Assembly (NCBI GenBank): GCA_047624005.1
Contig: JBLHPE010000001.1
Location: 1-64,000, forward strand
DNA: 64,000 bases
Source: Ascidiaceihabitans sp047624005
GTDB lineage: Bacteria; Pseudomonadota; Alphaproteobacteria; Rhodobacterales; Rhodobacteraceae
Reading direction: 5' to 3'
Part shown: piece by piece, positions 9,139-17,845 of the stretch
Layout: each line of letters begins with the position of its first letter
How positions within the stretch are numbered: the first letter of the stretch is position 1
Translations under genes and position numbers: made by a program
Notes under the pieces: model-generated
What the model was told of the DNA's origin: nothing
The model's database searches: none
Seen by the model: only the letters and a program-made list of their open reading frames with translations

Positions 9139-9510
9139 TTACGTTGTCTCTACGCAGTGGCGGCGGAAGGCGCGTTTTAACATATCCAGCTCAGCGCGAA
9201 GCAACTCCATTTCGACACGGATATCGTCGCCTAAGGCTTCACCTGCAATCAATGTGAAATGGCCCAACTGAGTGCCATCCATCGCGTCACTTATGATGAA
9301 GGTTTGGACCCCGTCGGCAATCGCATCTTCGGGCACTGGAACTTGCAGCAGCCAAAGGTTTTCATCTTTATGTTCAGTAAGTTCGTGGCCTGGGACGGGT
9401 TTGTTCAAGTGGGTGACATTGACCTGAGGAACACCTGCTTGGGTGTTGGAAATAATTCCTTCCCAAACGCCGCGGCGCATCTTGGTGGGGGTCAGTGTAA
9501 GCGTGCTCAT
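9139..9510 (-). CDS. conserved hypothetical protein
   Basis: A 123-residue soluble protein of unknown function. The middle (about residues 20-95) looks beta-rich, with alternating hydrophobic residues (ENLWLLQVPVP, VQTFIISDAM, GHFTLIAGE), and the last 30 residues form a charged amphipathic helix (VEMELLRAELDMLKRAFRRH). That layout resembles a small beta sandwich with a helical tail. Its ATG lies seven bases after AGGA and only nine bases after the stop of the upstream DUF6478-like gene, so the two are probably cotranscribed and perhaps functionally linked. I recognise no named domain. Similar pairs occur in Rhodobacteraceae as I recall, but I could not check this. Confidence 0.75.
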   Translation of the reverse strand: MSTLTLTPTKMRRGVWEGIISNTQAGVPQVNVTHLNKPVPGHELTEHKDENLWLLQVPVPEDAIADGVQTFIISDAMDGTQLGHFTLIAGEALGDDIRVEMELLRAELDMLKRAFRRHCVETT

Positions 9511-9519
9511 TTTGTATTC

Positions 9520-10299
9520 CTACATCGCGGCGCGTGGACGACGTGTGAACGTCAAATCCCGCAAAATAACTTGGTTCATTTCTGGGCCCTCAAAGATCAA
9601 ATCAAGCCATGCTTTTTCCACCCGCTTTTCGTTCAGGGTAGAATAAGCCAGATCAAATTCAACCATGATGTCGGCCTCGTGCAATGGCAATTCGCGCACG
9701 ATTTGTTCAGTGTTTGGTCCGTGTTTGATGTTGAGGCGGGCAAAGATTTCTAATGGCTTCTCCATCTCAACGATGCAGTTCATACGGATCAAGTGACTGC
9801 GATTCAAACCATCGGTCGCGCCAGTTGGTAGGTCGATAACCAACGACAAAAATGAACCGTCAAATTTGAAAACATCCAACCGCAAACCATACGGCGCAAG
9901 GTCTTCTTCGCGTTGGTTGCGCAATTGGCGCAGGGTGAGTTCTGACAAGGCACAATCGTGAAACAGTGTGGCCTCATTGCCCAACGTTGATTTCGTTTGC
10001 ACCGAAGACATGCCGGGGCTTGGCAGTGGACCGCGCCACAATTCTGGCCGCCAGGCCCAATCTGCATTATGCGGGCGGGGAAAACTATTGGATCCGATCA
10101 CTGGCAACGCCAAACGTTCGTCAGCCTTGTGAATTAGTTTATCCAAATGGGTTCGCAGTAAACGTGCTGACGTTCTGAATTGGCGCAACTTGCTGAGTTT
10201 CGCTTCGCCTGCCAAACGCGCGGCACGTGCCCATTGGCGCATGGATCGGCGGTGTGCCAGTCGGTCAAGGATCGTGATGGAATTTTCGCTCATGCGCAC
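9520..10299 (-). CDS. DUF6478-like family protein
   Basis: A 259-residue soluble protein. The N-terminal 70 residues are helical and strongly basic (LAHRRSMRQWARAAR and similar); the rest contains a conserved-looking core with WAWRPELWRGPLP, FHDCALSELTLRQLRN, IFARLNIKHGPNTEQI and LIFEGPEMNQ. I believe this is the Rhodobacteraceae family catalogued as DUF6478, but that label is from memory. No catalytic motif is apparent. GTG at 10299 has AGGG six bases before it; the ATG at 10293 is an alternative. The 123-residue gene follows nine bases downstream, so these two likely form an operon. Confidence 0.78.
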   Translation of the reverse strand: MRMSENSITILDRLAHRRSMRQWARAARLAGEAKLSKLRQFRTSARLLRTHLDKLIHKADERLALPVIGSNSFPRPHNADWAWRPELWRGPLPSPGMSSVQTKSTLGNEATLFHDCALSELTLRQLRNQREEDLAPYGLRLDVFKFDGSFLSLVIDLPTGATDGLNRSHLIRMNCIVEMEKPLEIFARLNIKHGPNTEQIVRELPLHEADIMVEFDLAYSTLNEKRVEKAWLDLIFEGPEMNQVILRDLTFTRRPRAAM

Positions 10300-10343
10300 A
10301 GTTTGCCCTGTTTCTGATTTGGAAACAATCTACCCAAAAGGTA

Positions 10344-10994
10344 TCACTCAAATAAACCTGAAAATGTCGTGCGAAATCCCTTTTTTGTGTCACTGGTATT
10401 TGAGGCTGTATTTGCAGCCACATCTGTCGCAATCGATGCGTCTTGAGATGTCTTTATCACGTTTCTCAGCATCTCTGTGCCGCGTGCCCCTTGTGCTTCA
10501 CTTTCAGGCGGCGAAAACAGCGCAAGGCTAAGATCAAATCCATCAATCTGGGTTGCGGCGCGGTAGTGGGTTTTTGAAAGTCCACTGGGCGGTGTATCGG
10601 TTTTGGCCCGTACGATTTCCAGACCGCCAGTGTCGATCGTTTCGATAACGATAGCATTGCTGGAAAGCGCCACATCCGCAGCACTTAGAGTCTGACCGTT
10701 GTTCTTTGCAAAGCTGGCGGTCAACAGGCCGATTGGCGCATCAAGCGCCCCATTTTCAGCGTCCAATAGATCACACCGCGCCATCAATGCGAAAGTCTGC
10801 GTAAGACTACTTGAGTCGATACAATAGCCTGAGGGCGGCACTAAGGTTACCGCACCCTCGACCATTTGTGCCTTTATCAGCGGGGTCGTTGCACCCTTTT
10901 GAAGCAGGTCAAACACGGGTCCTTCAGTGCATGCTGACAACACAGTAAGTGCTGTCAGCCCGAGAACAGTTTTTTTATAGGTCCCAGTATTCAT
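10344..10994 (-). CDS. putative lipoprotein, unknown function
   Basis: A 216-residue protein with a short basic start (MNTGTYKK), a hydrophobic stretch and a lipobox LSAC, so it is probably a lipoprotein anchored in the envelope. The mature part includes two Cys pairs (YCIDSS and MARCDL), a segment that reads like a mixed alpha/beta domain, and a Thr/Asn/Ser-rich tail. I do not recognise the family. The start overlaps the 3' end of ilvD by 20 bp; alternative starts at 11003 (ATG) and 11012 (GTG) would overlap more. It is on the same strand as ilvD and probably cotranscribed, although no functional link to amino acid synthesis is evident. Confidence 0.72.
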   Translation of the reverse strand: MNTGTYKKTVLGLTALTVLSACTEGPVFDLLQKGATTPLIKAQMVEGAVTLVPPSGYCIDSSSLTQTFALMARCDLLDAENGALDAPIGLLTASFAKNNGQTLSAADVALSSNAIVIETIDTGGLEIVRAKTDTPPSGLSKTHYRAATQIDGFDLSLALFSPPESEAQGARGTEMLRNVIKTSQDASIATDVAANTASNTSDTKKGFRTTFSGLFE

Positions 10995-12732
10995 GACGTT
11001 CATCACGGGCACCCGGGTGGGTCACCGCGCCCTTGTATGCGCCGCCAACCAGCTGCGCGTATTTCCACAAAGCACCGGCACCATAGATGGTTTCGCGTGG
11101 GCCTTTCCATTCAGCTTTACGCTCAGCTAACTCTTCGTTGGTTAGGGCTACGTTAAGCGTCCCTTCAATGGCGTTCAGCGTGATGATGTCGCCGTTTTTA
11201 AGCAACGCAATTGGACCTCCGTGTGCCGCTTCTGGACCAACGTGACCCACGCAGAAACCACGTGTTGCGCCGCTGAAACGACCATCTGTGATTAGAGCAA
11301 CTTTTTTGCCCATACCTTGGCCGGACAATGCTGCAGTTGTTGCCAACATTTCGCGCATTCCGGGACCACCTGCTGGGCCTTCATTGCGGATGACGAACAC
11401 GTCGCCCTCTTTGTAGGTACGGTTTTGCACTGCTTCAAAGGCGTCTTGTTCGCATTCAAACACGCGTGCAGGGCCGGTAAACATTTGGTGCTGCGCTTCC
11501 ATTCCAGCAACTTTAACAATCGCACCTTCAGGGGCGATGTTGCCTTTAAGGCCAACGACGCCACCCGTTTTGGTCAGTGGCGTGGCAACCGTGTGGATCA
11601 CTTTGCCGTCTGCCTGACGTGTAATTTTGTCCAGCTCTTCGCCCATGGAACTGCCTGTTACGGTCATGCAATCCTCGTGGATCAGGCCCGCTTTGCGCAG
11701 CTCGTTCATAATGACGGGAACGCCACCAGCTTCATACAAATCCTTAGCGACGTATTGGCCGCCCGGCTTCATGTCGACGAAGTAAGGTGTTTCGCGGAAG
11801 ATCTCGCAGACGTCATCAAGGAAGAAGTCGATGCCAGCCTCATGCGCCATTGCAGGCAGGTGTAGGCCAGCGTTGGTAGAGCCACCAGTACAGGCAACGA
11901 TGCGTGCTGCGTTTTCTAGGGATTGACGTGTGACGATGTCGCGGGCGCGGATGTTTTTCTCGATCAGGTGCATGACTGCGGCGCCAGAGGCTTGCGCGTA
12001 TTCGTCCCGCGACTCGTAAGGTGCAGGGGCACCGGATGAGTTTGGCAGTGCAAGGCCGATTGCTTCAGCCACACAAGCCATAGTGTTGGCTGTAAACTGA
12101 CCACCACAGGCACCGGCTGTTGGGCAAGCGACGCGCTCAAGGATCTCTAATGCTGCTTCGGACATCGTGCCGTTTTGATAGTTGCCTACCGCTTCGAACA
12201 TGTCCTGAACTGTCAGGTCGCGATCCGCGAATTCTGCAGGAACATCTGCGCCTTTAGGGGCGCGACCTGGAAGGATCGAACCACCGTATAAAAAAACCGA
12301 AGGCACGTTGAGACGGATCATTGCCATCATCATCCCAGGAAGAGATTTGTCACAACCGGCAAGGCCGACCAAAGCGTCATAGCAGTGACCGCGCATGGTC
12401 AATTCTACGGAGTCAGCAATCGCTTCGCGGGAGGCGAGGGATGAGCGCATGCCCTCATGGCCCATTGCGATGCCGTCAGTGACGGTGATTGTGGTAAATT
12501 CGCGTGGCGTACCTTGTGCGCCTGCAACACCAACCTTGACTGATTGCGCCTGACGGTTCAGGGCGATGTTACAAGGGGCGGCTTCGTTCCAGCATGTTGC
12601 TACGCCGACCAAAGGTTGGTGAATTTGCTCTTCGGTCATGTTCATCGCGTAGTAATAGGAACGGTGCGGTGCGCGTTCTGGTCCCTCAGTAACATGACGG
12701 CTTGGCAATTTGGATTTGTCGAACTTACCCAT
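10975..12732 (-). CDS. ilvD: dihydroxy-acid dehydratase
   Basis: A 585-residue IlvD, which dehydrates 2,3-dihydroxy-3-methyl acids to 2-oxo acids in valine, isoleucine and pantothenate synthesis. Cysteines expected to hold the Fe-S cluster are Cys54 (in EAAPCN), Cys127 (GCDKSLPG) and Cys209 (AGACGG). The serine-containing GSSMGE and SGATRG blocks are present as in the family. The ORF is open for another 59 codons upstream, but MGKFDKSKLP matches the family start and has an AAGAGAG ribosome binding site eight bases before it. It diverges from the ABC-like gene, with 164 bp between the starts that must hold both promoters. Confidence 0.96.
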   Translation of the reverse strand: MGKFDKSKLPSRHVTEGPERAPHRSYYYAMNMTEEQIHQPLVGVATCWNEAAPCNIALNRQAQSVKVGVAGAQGTPREFTTITVTDGIAMGHEGMRSSLASREAIADSVELTMRGHCYDALVGLAGCDKSLPGMMMAMIRLNVPSVFLYGGSILPGRAPKGADVPAEFADRDLTVQDMFEAVGNYQNGTMSEAALEILERVACPTAGACGGQFTANTMACVAEAIGLALPNSSGAPAPYESRDEYAQASGAAVMHLIEKNIRARDIVTRQSLENAARIVACTGGSTNAGLHLPAMAHEAGIDFFLDDVCEIFRETPYFVDMKPGGQYVAKDLYEAGGVPVIMNELRKAGLIHEDCMTVTGSSMGEELDKITRQADGKVIHTVATPLTKTGGVVGLKGNIAPEGAIVKVAGMEAQHQMFTGPARVFECEQDAFEAVQNRTYKEGDVFVIRNEGPAGGPGMREMLATTAALSGQGMGKKVALITDGRFSGATRGFCVGHVGPEAAHGGPIALLKNGDIITLNAIEGTLNVALTNEELAERKAEWKGPRETIYGAGALWKYAQLVGGAYKGAVTHPGARDERHEYWDL

Positions 12733-12896
12733 GTTGTTGGCTCTCTTCTTTAGATGGTGTTTGGTCTGGCATACCCAAGCACCTGCGTCGCTGCAAGAAC
12801 TCAAAGGCTTGTTGTGCTTGTATTGTGTCTTAGCGAACATTAGGTTCATCAGCCTGAACAGTCGCATTTTGGGCTGTCCAAGTATTGGATCCCTGT

Positions 12897-15800
12897 ATGG
12901 AACCCACACTATTTTCGTTCATCTGGAAGTATTCGCGCCGCGAACAGATGATGCTGCTTGCCGTGACGTTGATTACCTTCCCGTTTTTATACGCCACTTT
13001 GGAATTGCCAAAGCGGATTATCAATGACGCGATCGGGGCCGAAAGTGATCGGGTGCCGTTGTTTGGGGTGGATTTAAGCCAAACGCACTTCCTGTTGATC
13101 CTTTGCTTTGGGTATCTGTTGGCCGTTTTGGTACATGGCCTGCTGAAGATGCGCCTGAACACGATGAAAGGCGTTGTCGCTGAACGCCTGTTGCGCCGTT
13201 TCCGGTATTCACTGATTGCGCGCATGTTGCGCTTTCCACGCAGTTACTTCCAATCGACGAGCCAAGGCGAGTTGGTGGCGATGGTCACCTCTGAGGCTGA
13301 GCCGATGGGCGGCTTGATGGGGGATGCGGTCGCGCAACCGATGTTCCAGTTCGGTCAAATGCTAATCATCGTTGTGTTCTTGTTTCTACAATCGTTCTGG
13401 TTCGGTCTTGCTGGAATCGCGCTGATCCCGTTGCAGGCCTACATCATCCCGATCCTGCAGCGTCAAATCAACCAACTGAACAAGGAACGCATCAAAGAAG
13501 TGCGTGGCCTTGCCGCTGAAATTGGCGAAAGCGCTGCGGGCATCACTGACCTGCGCACCAATGGTGGTCTGCGGTATCGCTTGGCGACATTCACCGAACG
13601 CTTGGGTCGTTTGTTTGAAATCCGCTACCGTATCTTCAATAAGAAATTCTTTATGAAGTTTCTTAATAACTTCATCACCCAGCTGACCCCATTCTTTTTC
13701 TATTCCGTTGGTGGTTACCTGGCGATCCGTGGCGACATTACCGTTGGGGCATTGGTGGCTGCATTGGCTGCTTACAAGGACCTGTCTGGCCCTTGGAAGG
13801 ACCTGCTGACCTACTACAACCAAGTTCAAGATATGTCCTTGCGTTGGGATATTGTGACCGAGCGGTTCAATCCCAAAGGTATGATTGATGAATCGTTATT
13901 TGAGGGAGAACCAAAAGAAATCCCACATCTTCGTGGTGACATCGTTTTGGATCACGTCACTGTGCGCACTGCCAATGGCAATCCGGTTCTAGAAGACATC
14001 ACACTTACGATCCCACACGGCGCTCGTGTTGCCATCAAAGCCAGCAATCAGTCGGAACGCACTGCACTGGCAGAGCTGTTGACCCGCGAGATTAATCCGA
14101 CCCGTGGCACCGTGCACATGGATGGGCATGACTTGTCCACAGTGCATCAAGCGGTCATCGCGGCGCGTATTGGGTACGCACATTCGCGCCCCTATTTGTT
14201 TGATGGAACTCTTGGCACTAACTTGATGATGCCATTGATGACGAGCCCGAAAACCATCCTATGGGATCCGGATCATTCTGATAAGTTTACCAACGAAGCA
14301 GAGCGATCAGGTAACAGCTTAGACAGTCTTCGGGCTGATTGGCTGGATCCTGAATTGGCTGATTTGAACAATCCCGAAGAAATCCGCAGCTGGTGGTTCC
14401 AGTTGGTAGAGGCGATGGGTATCGATGAATTCATGTTCCAACGCATGATGGGATCACGCGTTGATCCAGAATCCCACCCAGAACTCGTGAGTAATATTGT
14501 TGGTATCCGCGCTGAAGTTCACGGCCGCTTGATCGAGGCGAAGTTGGATGATGTCGTGTACCGATTTGATCCAGATACATTTAACCCCGCCGTTCCCTTG
14601 GGCGGGAACCTTATGTTTGCGTCCCCACGCCATGAAATCAGTCAAGAAGGGCTGGTTCAGGAACGCAGGTTTCTTGCCCTGATTTCCGAACAAGGGTTGG
14701 CCGAACAAGCGATTGCTATCTCGCAAACAGTTATCGAAACGCTGCACCAGACCTTTGGGATGGACGGGACCAATCACCCGTTATTCACAGCCCTTGGGAT
14801 TGAGGAGGACCTGTACGAGCGTTTGGTCGAAATTGCCTCAAGGCGGCGCGACCAAGGTGATGGCGCACTGAACGAAGATGAGTTTGCATTGCTGATGACG
14901 GTTCCGTTTGCCTTCACGGCTGAACAAATCGGCCCTGCGTTTCCTGATACTTTTAAGCGCGAAATTCTCAATATTCGCCGCAGTCAGGGCCCACTTTTGC
15001 GTGAACGTACAGCACCCATGTTTATTCACATTGCCCCAGAGAATTACCTGCCCCGCCTGACGATATTGGAAAACGCGATCTATGGACGTGTCATGGCGCA
15101 GGCAGGTAACAAGGCTGAACAGGTGCGTGAAATCGTATCTGATGTCCTGGCAAAACATGATTTGCGCCGATTGGTCGCTGAAACGATCTTTGATATTCCG
15201 ACGGGTCTAGGTGGATCCAATTTGGCAGCGGTCTTCCAGGAACGCGCTGCTTTTAGCCGTGCAGGGATCAAGCGGCCTGATGTGTTGGTATTGGACAACG
15301 CAATTGCCAGCCATGACGCTGAAAGCCGCCGAAAAACCCGTGGTGCGCTTCGTGAACTGTTGCCAAACTCGACGTTGATTTTCATGGAGGATAAGTTTGA
15401 AAATCCGACCGAGTATGATCTTTATATTGAGATTTCAAATGGTCGGATCGATGGCGTGAAAATGAAAGAAACCGATTTGGTTCCTGATGGTGGATCAGAT
15501 GATTTGCGCAGCAAATTAAGGGCGATTTCTGGGACCGAAACTTTTGCAAAACTTGACGGACGCAACCAGCGCCTGCTGGCGTTTGCGGCGCAGTGGTATA
15601 GCGCTTCGGCGGGTCAACGTATCTATTCAAAAGATGATCGTTCTGACGCTGTATATCTTTGTGTCGAAGGGACTGCTGAATTGAAGTTCCCCGACGGTGA
15701 TGGGTCGTCTCGTGTTATTTCGACGGTGGAACCCGGGCGATTGATTGGTGATTTGTCAGTGCTTACGCAGGAACCACGTCAGGTCGATCTGGTCGCCGAA

Positions 15801-15977
15801 AGTGATGTGACCTTCCTTCGAATTGGGGCCGAGGAATTCCGTTCGGTCATCGAGAATGACAAGACGGCGCTTTTGACATTGCTGCATACTGTAGCCGGGC
15901 ATTTGCAAGGTGCTGCAAGCGCACTGTCACGTGTGGACCCCTCTTATTTAATCCCACCTCCGGAATCTGAGGATTAA
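12897..15977 (+). CDS. ABC transporter-like protein with degenerate ATPase and C-terminal cNMP-binding-like domain
   Basis: A 1,026-residue protein. Residues about 10-310 form an ABC exporter membrane domain with hydrophobic helices near 20-40, 65-85, 145-180 and 265-290. A nucleotide-binding-like domain starts near 340, but its motifs are damaged: the Walker A region reads KASNQSERTA (near 380) with no GKS/T; the signature is LGGSNLAAV (near 770); Walker B is VLVLDNAIASHD (near 795) with Asn in place of the catalytic Glu; and the H-loop His is replaced in IFMEDK. About 280 residues (430-715), rich in acidic and helical sequence, interrupt the domain between the Q-loop-like and signature-like halves. 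Residues about 882-1004 resemble a cyclic-nucleotide-binding domain (GRLIGDLSVL then EPRQVD). Transport driven by ATP at this site is doubtful. The next gene, a CPBP protease, starts five bases after the stop. Confidence 0.85.
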   Translation: MEPTLFSFIWKYSRREQMMLLAVTLITFPFLYATLELPKRIINDAIGAESDRVPLFGVDLSQTHFLLILCFGYLLAVLVHGLLKMRLNTMKGVVAERLLRRFRYSLIARMLRFPRSYFQSTSQGELVAMVTSEAEPMGGLMGDAVAQPMFQFGQMLIIVVFLFLQSFWFGLAGIALIPLQAYIIPILQRQINQLNKERIKEVRGLAAEIGESAAGITDLRTNGGLRYRLATFTERLGRLFEIRYRIFNKKFFMKFLNNFITQLTPFFFYSVGGYLAIRGDITVGALVAALAAYKDLSGPWKDLLTYYNQVQDMSLRWDIVTERFNPKGMIDESLFEGEPKEIPHLRGDIVLDHVTVRTANGNPVLEDITLTIPHGARVAIKASNQSERTALAELLTREINPTRGTVHMDGHDLSTVHQAVIAARIGYAHSRPYLFDGTLGTNLMMPLMTSPKTILWDPDHSDKFTNEAERSGNSLDSLRADWLDPELADLNNPEEIRSWWFQLVEAMGIDEFMFQRMMGSRVDPESHPELVSNIVGIRAEVHGRLIEAKLDDVVYRFDPDTFNPAVPLGGNLMFASPRHEISQEGLVQERRFLALISEQGLAEQAIAISQTVIETLHQTFGMDGTNHPLFTALGIEEDLYERLVEIASRRRDQGDGALNEDEFALLMTVPFAFTAEQIGPAFPDTFKREILNIRRSQGPLLRERTAPMFIHIAPENYLPRLTILENAIYGRVMAQAGNKAEQVREIVSDVLAKHDLRRLVAETIFDIPTGLGGSNLAAVFQERAAFSRAGIKRPDVLVLDNAIASHDAESRRKTRGALRELLPNSTLIFMEDKFENPTEYDLYIEISNGRIDGVKMKETDLVPDGGSDDLRSKLRAISGTETFAKLDGRNQRLLAFAAQWYSASAGQRIYSKDDRSDAVYLCVEGTAELKFPDGDGSSRVISTVEPGRLIGDLSVLTQEPRQVDLVAESDVTFLRIGAEEFRSVIENDKTALLTLLHTVAGHLQGAASALSRVDPSYLIPPPESED

Positions 15978-15982
15978 TAGTA

Positions 15983-16855
15983 ATGTGGCGGTTTGATTAT
16001 CCGGACCATGCTGCGTTTGTGGAACCGGCGCTGGAAAAGGCGCAGCTTTGGCGGACGGTTGTTGGGTTTACTCTGGTTTTAGGCACGCTTATCAGCCTTG
16101 GACCGCTGGTTTATTCAGGTATTTTTGATACCTTTGGCCCTCGGATCAATAACCCAAATGTGGTTATTGTTTTTGCAATGTTGTTCAGCTTTGTCACTGC
16201 CACTTTGGGTGTTTTTGGCGCGTTGTACTTTGTGCATGATCGTCTCGCAGCTACGGTTTTCGGGCCGTGGAAGCTGGTGATAGATAACTTCATTAAGGTG
16301 TGTATCGGCATCATCACGTTGCTTATTGTGATTGGTGTATTGCCACCTTGGGGTTACGGTAGCCCTTTGATAGCCAATCAAGAATTCTGGCCTTGGTTGA
16401 TGGTGTTGCCCATCGCGCTGTTGGCTGTTCTTGTACAATCCAGTGCCGAGGAAATAATTTTTCGTGGATATTTGCAGCAGCAATTGGGCGCGCGGTTCCG
16501 GTCCCCTTGGGTTTGGATGGTGGTACCGTCCGTGTTGTTCGCGTTAGCGCATTATGACCCGCAAGCCGCTGGTGAAAATGTTTGGTTGATTGTCATTTGG
16601 GCGGGCTTCTTTGGCGCAGCAATGGCTGACCTGACGGCGCGCGCTGGTAATTTGGGGCCAGCTATTGCCGTGCATTTTGTAAATAATGCATTGGCACTTT
16701 TGGTTGTTGCGCTGCCAGATCAGTTGGGCGGCGCTGCGCTTTATCTATTGCCGTTTGGTATGTCAGACGTTGAAGCCATGCGGGCATGGATGCCAGTCGA
16801 CTTTGTCACAACCTTTGTAATGTGGCTGGTTGCACGGTTGGCGATCCGGCGTTGA
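15983..16855 (+). CDS. CPBP family intramembrane metalloprotease
   Basis: A 290-residue integral membrane protein with about eight hydrophobic segments. The CPBP (Abi/CAAX-protease-like) motifs are present: motif 1 is EEIIFRG (EExxxR) near residue 155, followed by a His-containing FALAHYD and by HFVNNAL. These residues bind zinc within the membrane in Rce1-type proteases. Bacterial members have been linked to prenyl-protein processing, bacteriocin immunity and regulated proteolysis; nothing here fixes the substrate. It starts five bases after the degenerate ABC-like gene, so the two are almost certainly coexpressed, and accD begins 60 bp downstream. Confidence 0.87.
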   Translation: MWRFDYPDHAAFVEPALEKAQLWRTVVGFTLVLGTLISLGPLVYSGIFDTFGPRINNPNVVIVFAMLFSFVTATLGVFGALYFVHDRLAATVFGPWKLVIDNFIKVCIGIITLLIVIGVLPPWGYGSPLIANQEFWPWLMVLPIALLAVLVQSSAEEIIFRGYLQQQLGARFRSPWVWMVVPSVLFALAHYDPQAAGENVWLIVIWAGFFGAAMADLTARAGNLGPAIAVHFVNNALALLVVALPDQLGGAALYLLPFGMSDVEAMRAWMPVDFVTTFVMWLVARLAIRR

Positions 16856-16915
16856 TTGCATTTACCGGCCTGCCAGATTATCTGGGATATAACAGACCCA
16901 AAAGGGACCAAAGGT

Positions 16916-17845
16916 ATGAACTGGATTTCCAACTATGTCCGGCCACGGATTAACTCGATTTTCTCACGTCGTGAGACACCGGATAACCTTTGGACCAAGT
17001 GTGTCGAATGCGGCACGATGTTGTTCCACCGTGAGATGTCAGACAATCTGAATGTCTGCACAAGTTGTGGGCACCATATGGCGATCACACCACGTGATCG
17101 TTTCACAGCGCTTTTCGACGGCGGTATTTTCGCTGAAATTGATGTGCCAGAGCCAATTGCCGATCCGCTGACCTTCCGCGACCAGAAGAAATATCCAGAT
17201 CGCATGAAAGTTGCCCAAAAAACGACTGGTGAAAAAGATGCAATGCTGGTTGTTGCAGGTGAGATGGGGCGTACCCCTATTGTTGCTGCAGCCCAAGATT
17301 TCTCGTTCATGGGCGGGTCTATGGGCATGTATGTTGGCAATGCGATCATTGCGGCAGCGACTGAAGCGGTTAAGCTGAAGCGCCCGTTGATATTGTTTTC
17401 TGCCGCTGGTGGTGCACGTATGCAGGAAGGGATTTTGTCCCTGATGCAGATGCCACGCACGACGGTTGCAATTCAGATGCTGAAAGAAGCGGGGCTTCCA
17501 TACATTGTTGTCCTGACGCATCCAACAACGGGTGGCGTAACTGCTAGCTATGCGATGTTGGGTGACGTCCACATTGCGGAACCAAATGCGTTGATCTGCT
17601 TTGCTGGTCCTCGTGTTATTGAACAGACAATCCGTGAGAAATTGCCAGAAGGATTCCAGCGCGCTGAATATCTGCTGGATCACGGCATGTTGGATCGTGT
17701 GACTTCACGTACTGAGATGCGGAACGAGCTGATCACGATCGTTCGGATGTTGATGGGCATGTCACCTCAGGTCAAAGGCGATCTTCCGGCACCTGACACT
17801 GAAACAGAAACTGCTGAGCCAGAAACAGCCGAAGCAAAAGAATGA
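16916..17845 (+). CDS. accD: acetyl-CoA carboxylase carboxyltransferase subunit beta
   Basis: A 309-residue AccD, which with AccA transfers the carboxyl group from carboxybiotin to acetyl-CoA to make malonyl-CoA for fatty acid synthesis. The N-terminal zinc ribbon is intact (Cys29, Cys32, Cys48, Cys51), followed by the crotonase-fold domain with GGARMQEG and the TTGGVTASYAMLGD stretch. The tail is acidic and Glu/Thr-rich. The ATG at 16916 follows AGGGA and matches the family start MNWISNYVRP; an open frame extends 20 codons further upstream. The stop overlaps folC by ATGA, giving the widespread accD-folC pair. Confidence 0.97.
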   Translation: MNWISNYVRPRINSIFSRRETPDNLWTKCVECGTMLFHREMSDNLNVCTSCGHHMAITPRDRFTALFDGGIFAEIDVPEPIADPLTFRDQKKYPDRMKVAQKTTGEKDAMLVVAGEMGRTPIVAAAQDFSFMGGSMGMYVGNAIIAAATEAVKLKRPLILFSAAGGARMQEGILSLMQMPRTTVAIQMLKEAGLPYIVVLTHPTTGGVTASYAMLGDVHIAEPNALICFAGPRVIEQTIREKLPEGFQRAEYLLDHGMLDRVTSRTEMRNELITIVRMLMGMSPQVKGDLPAPDTETETAEPETAEAKE

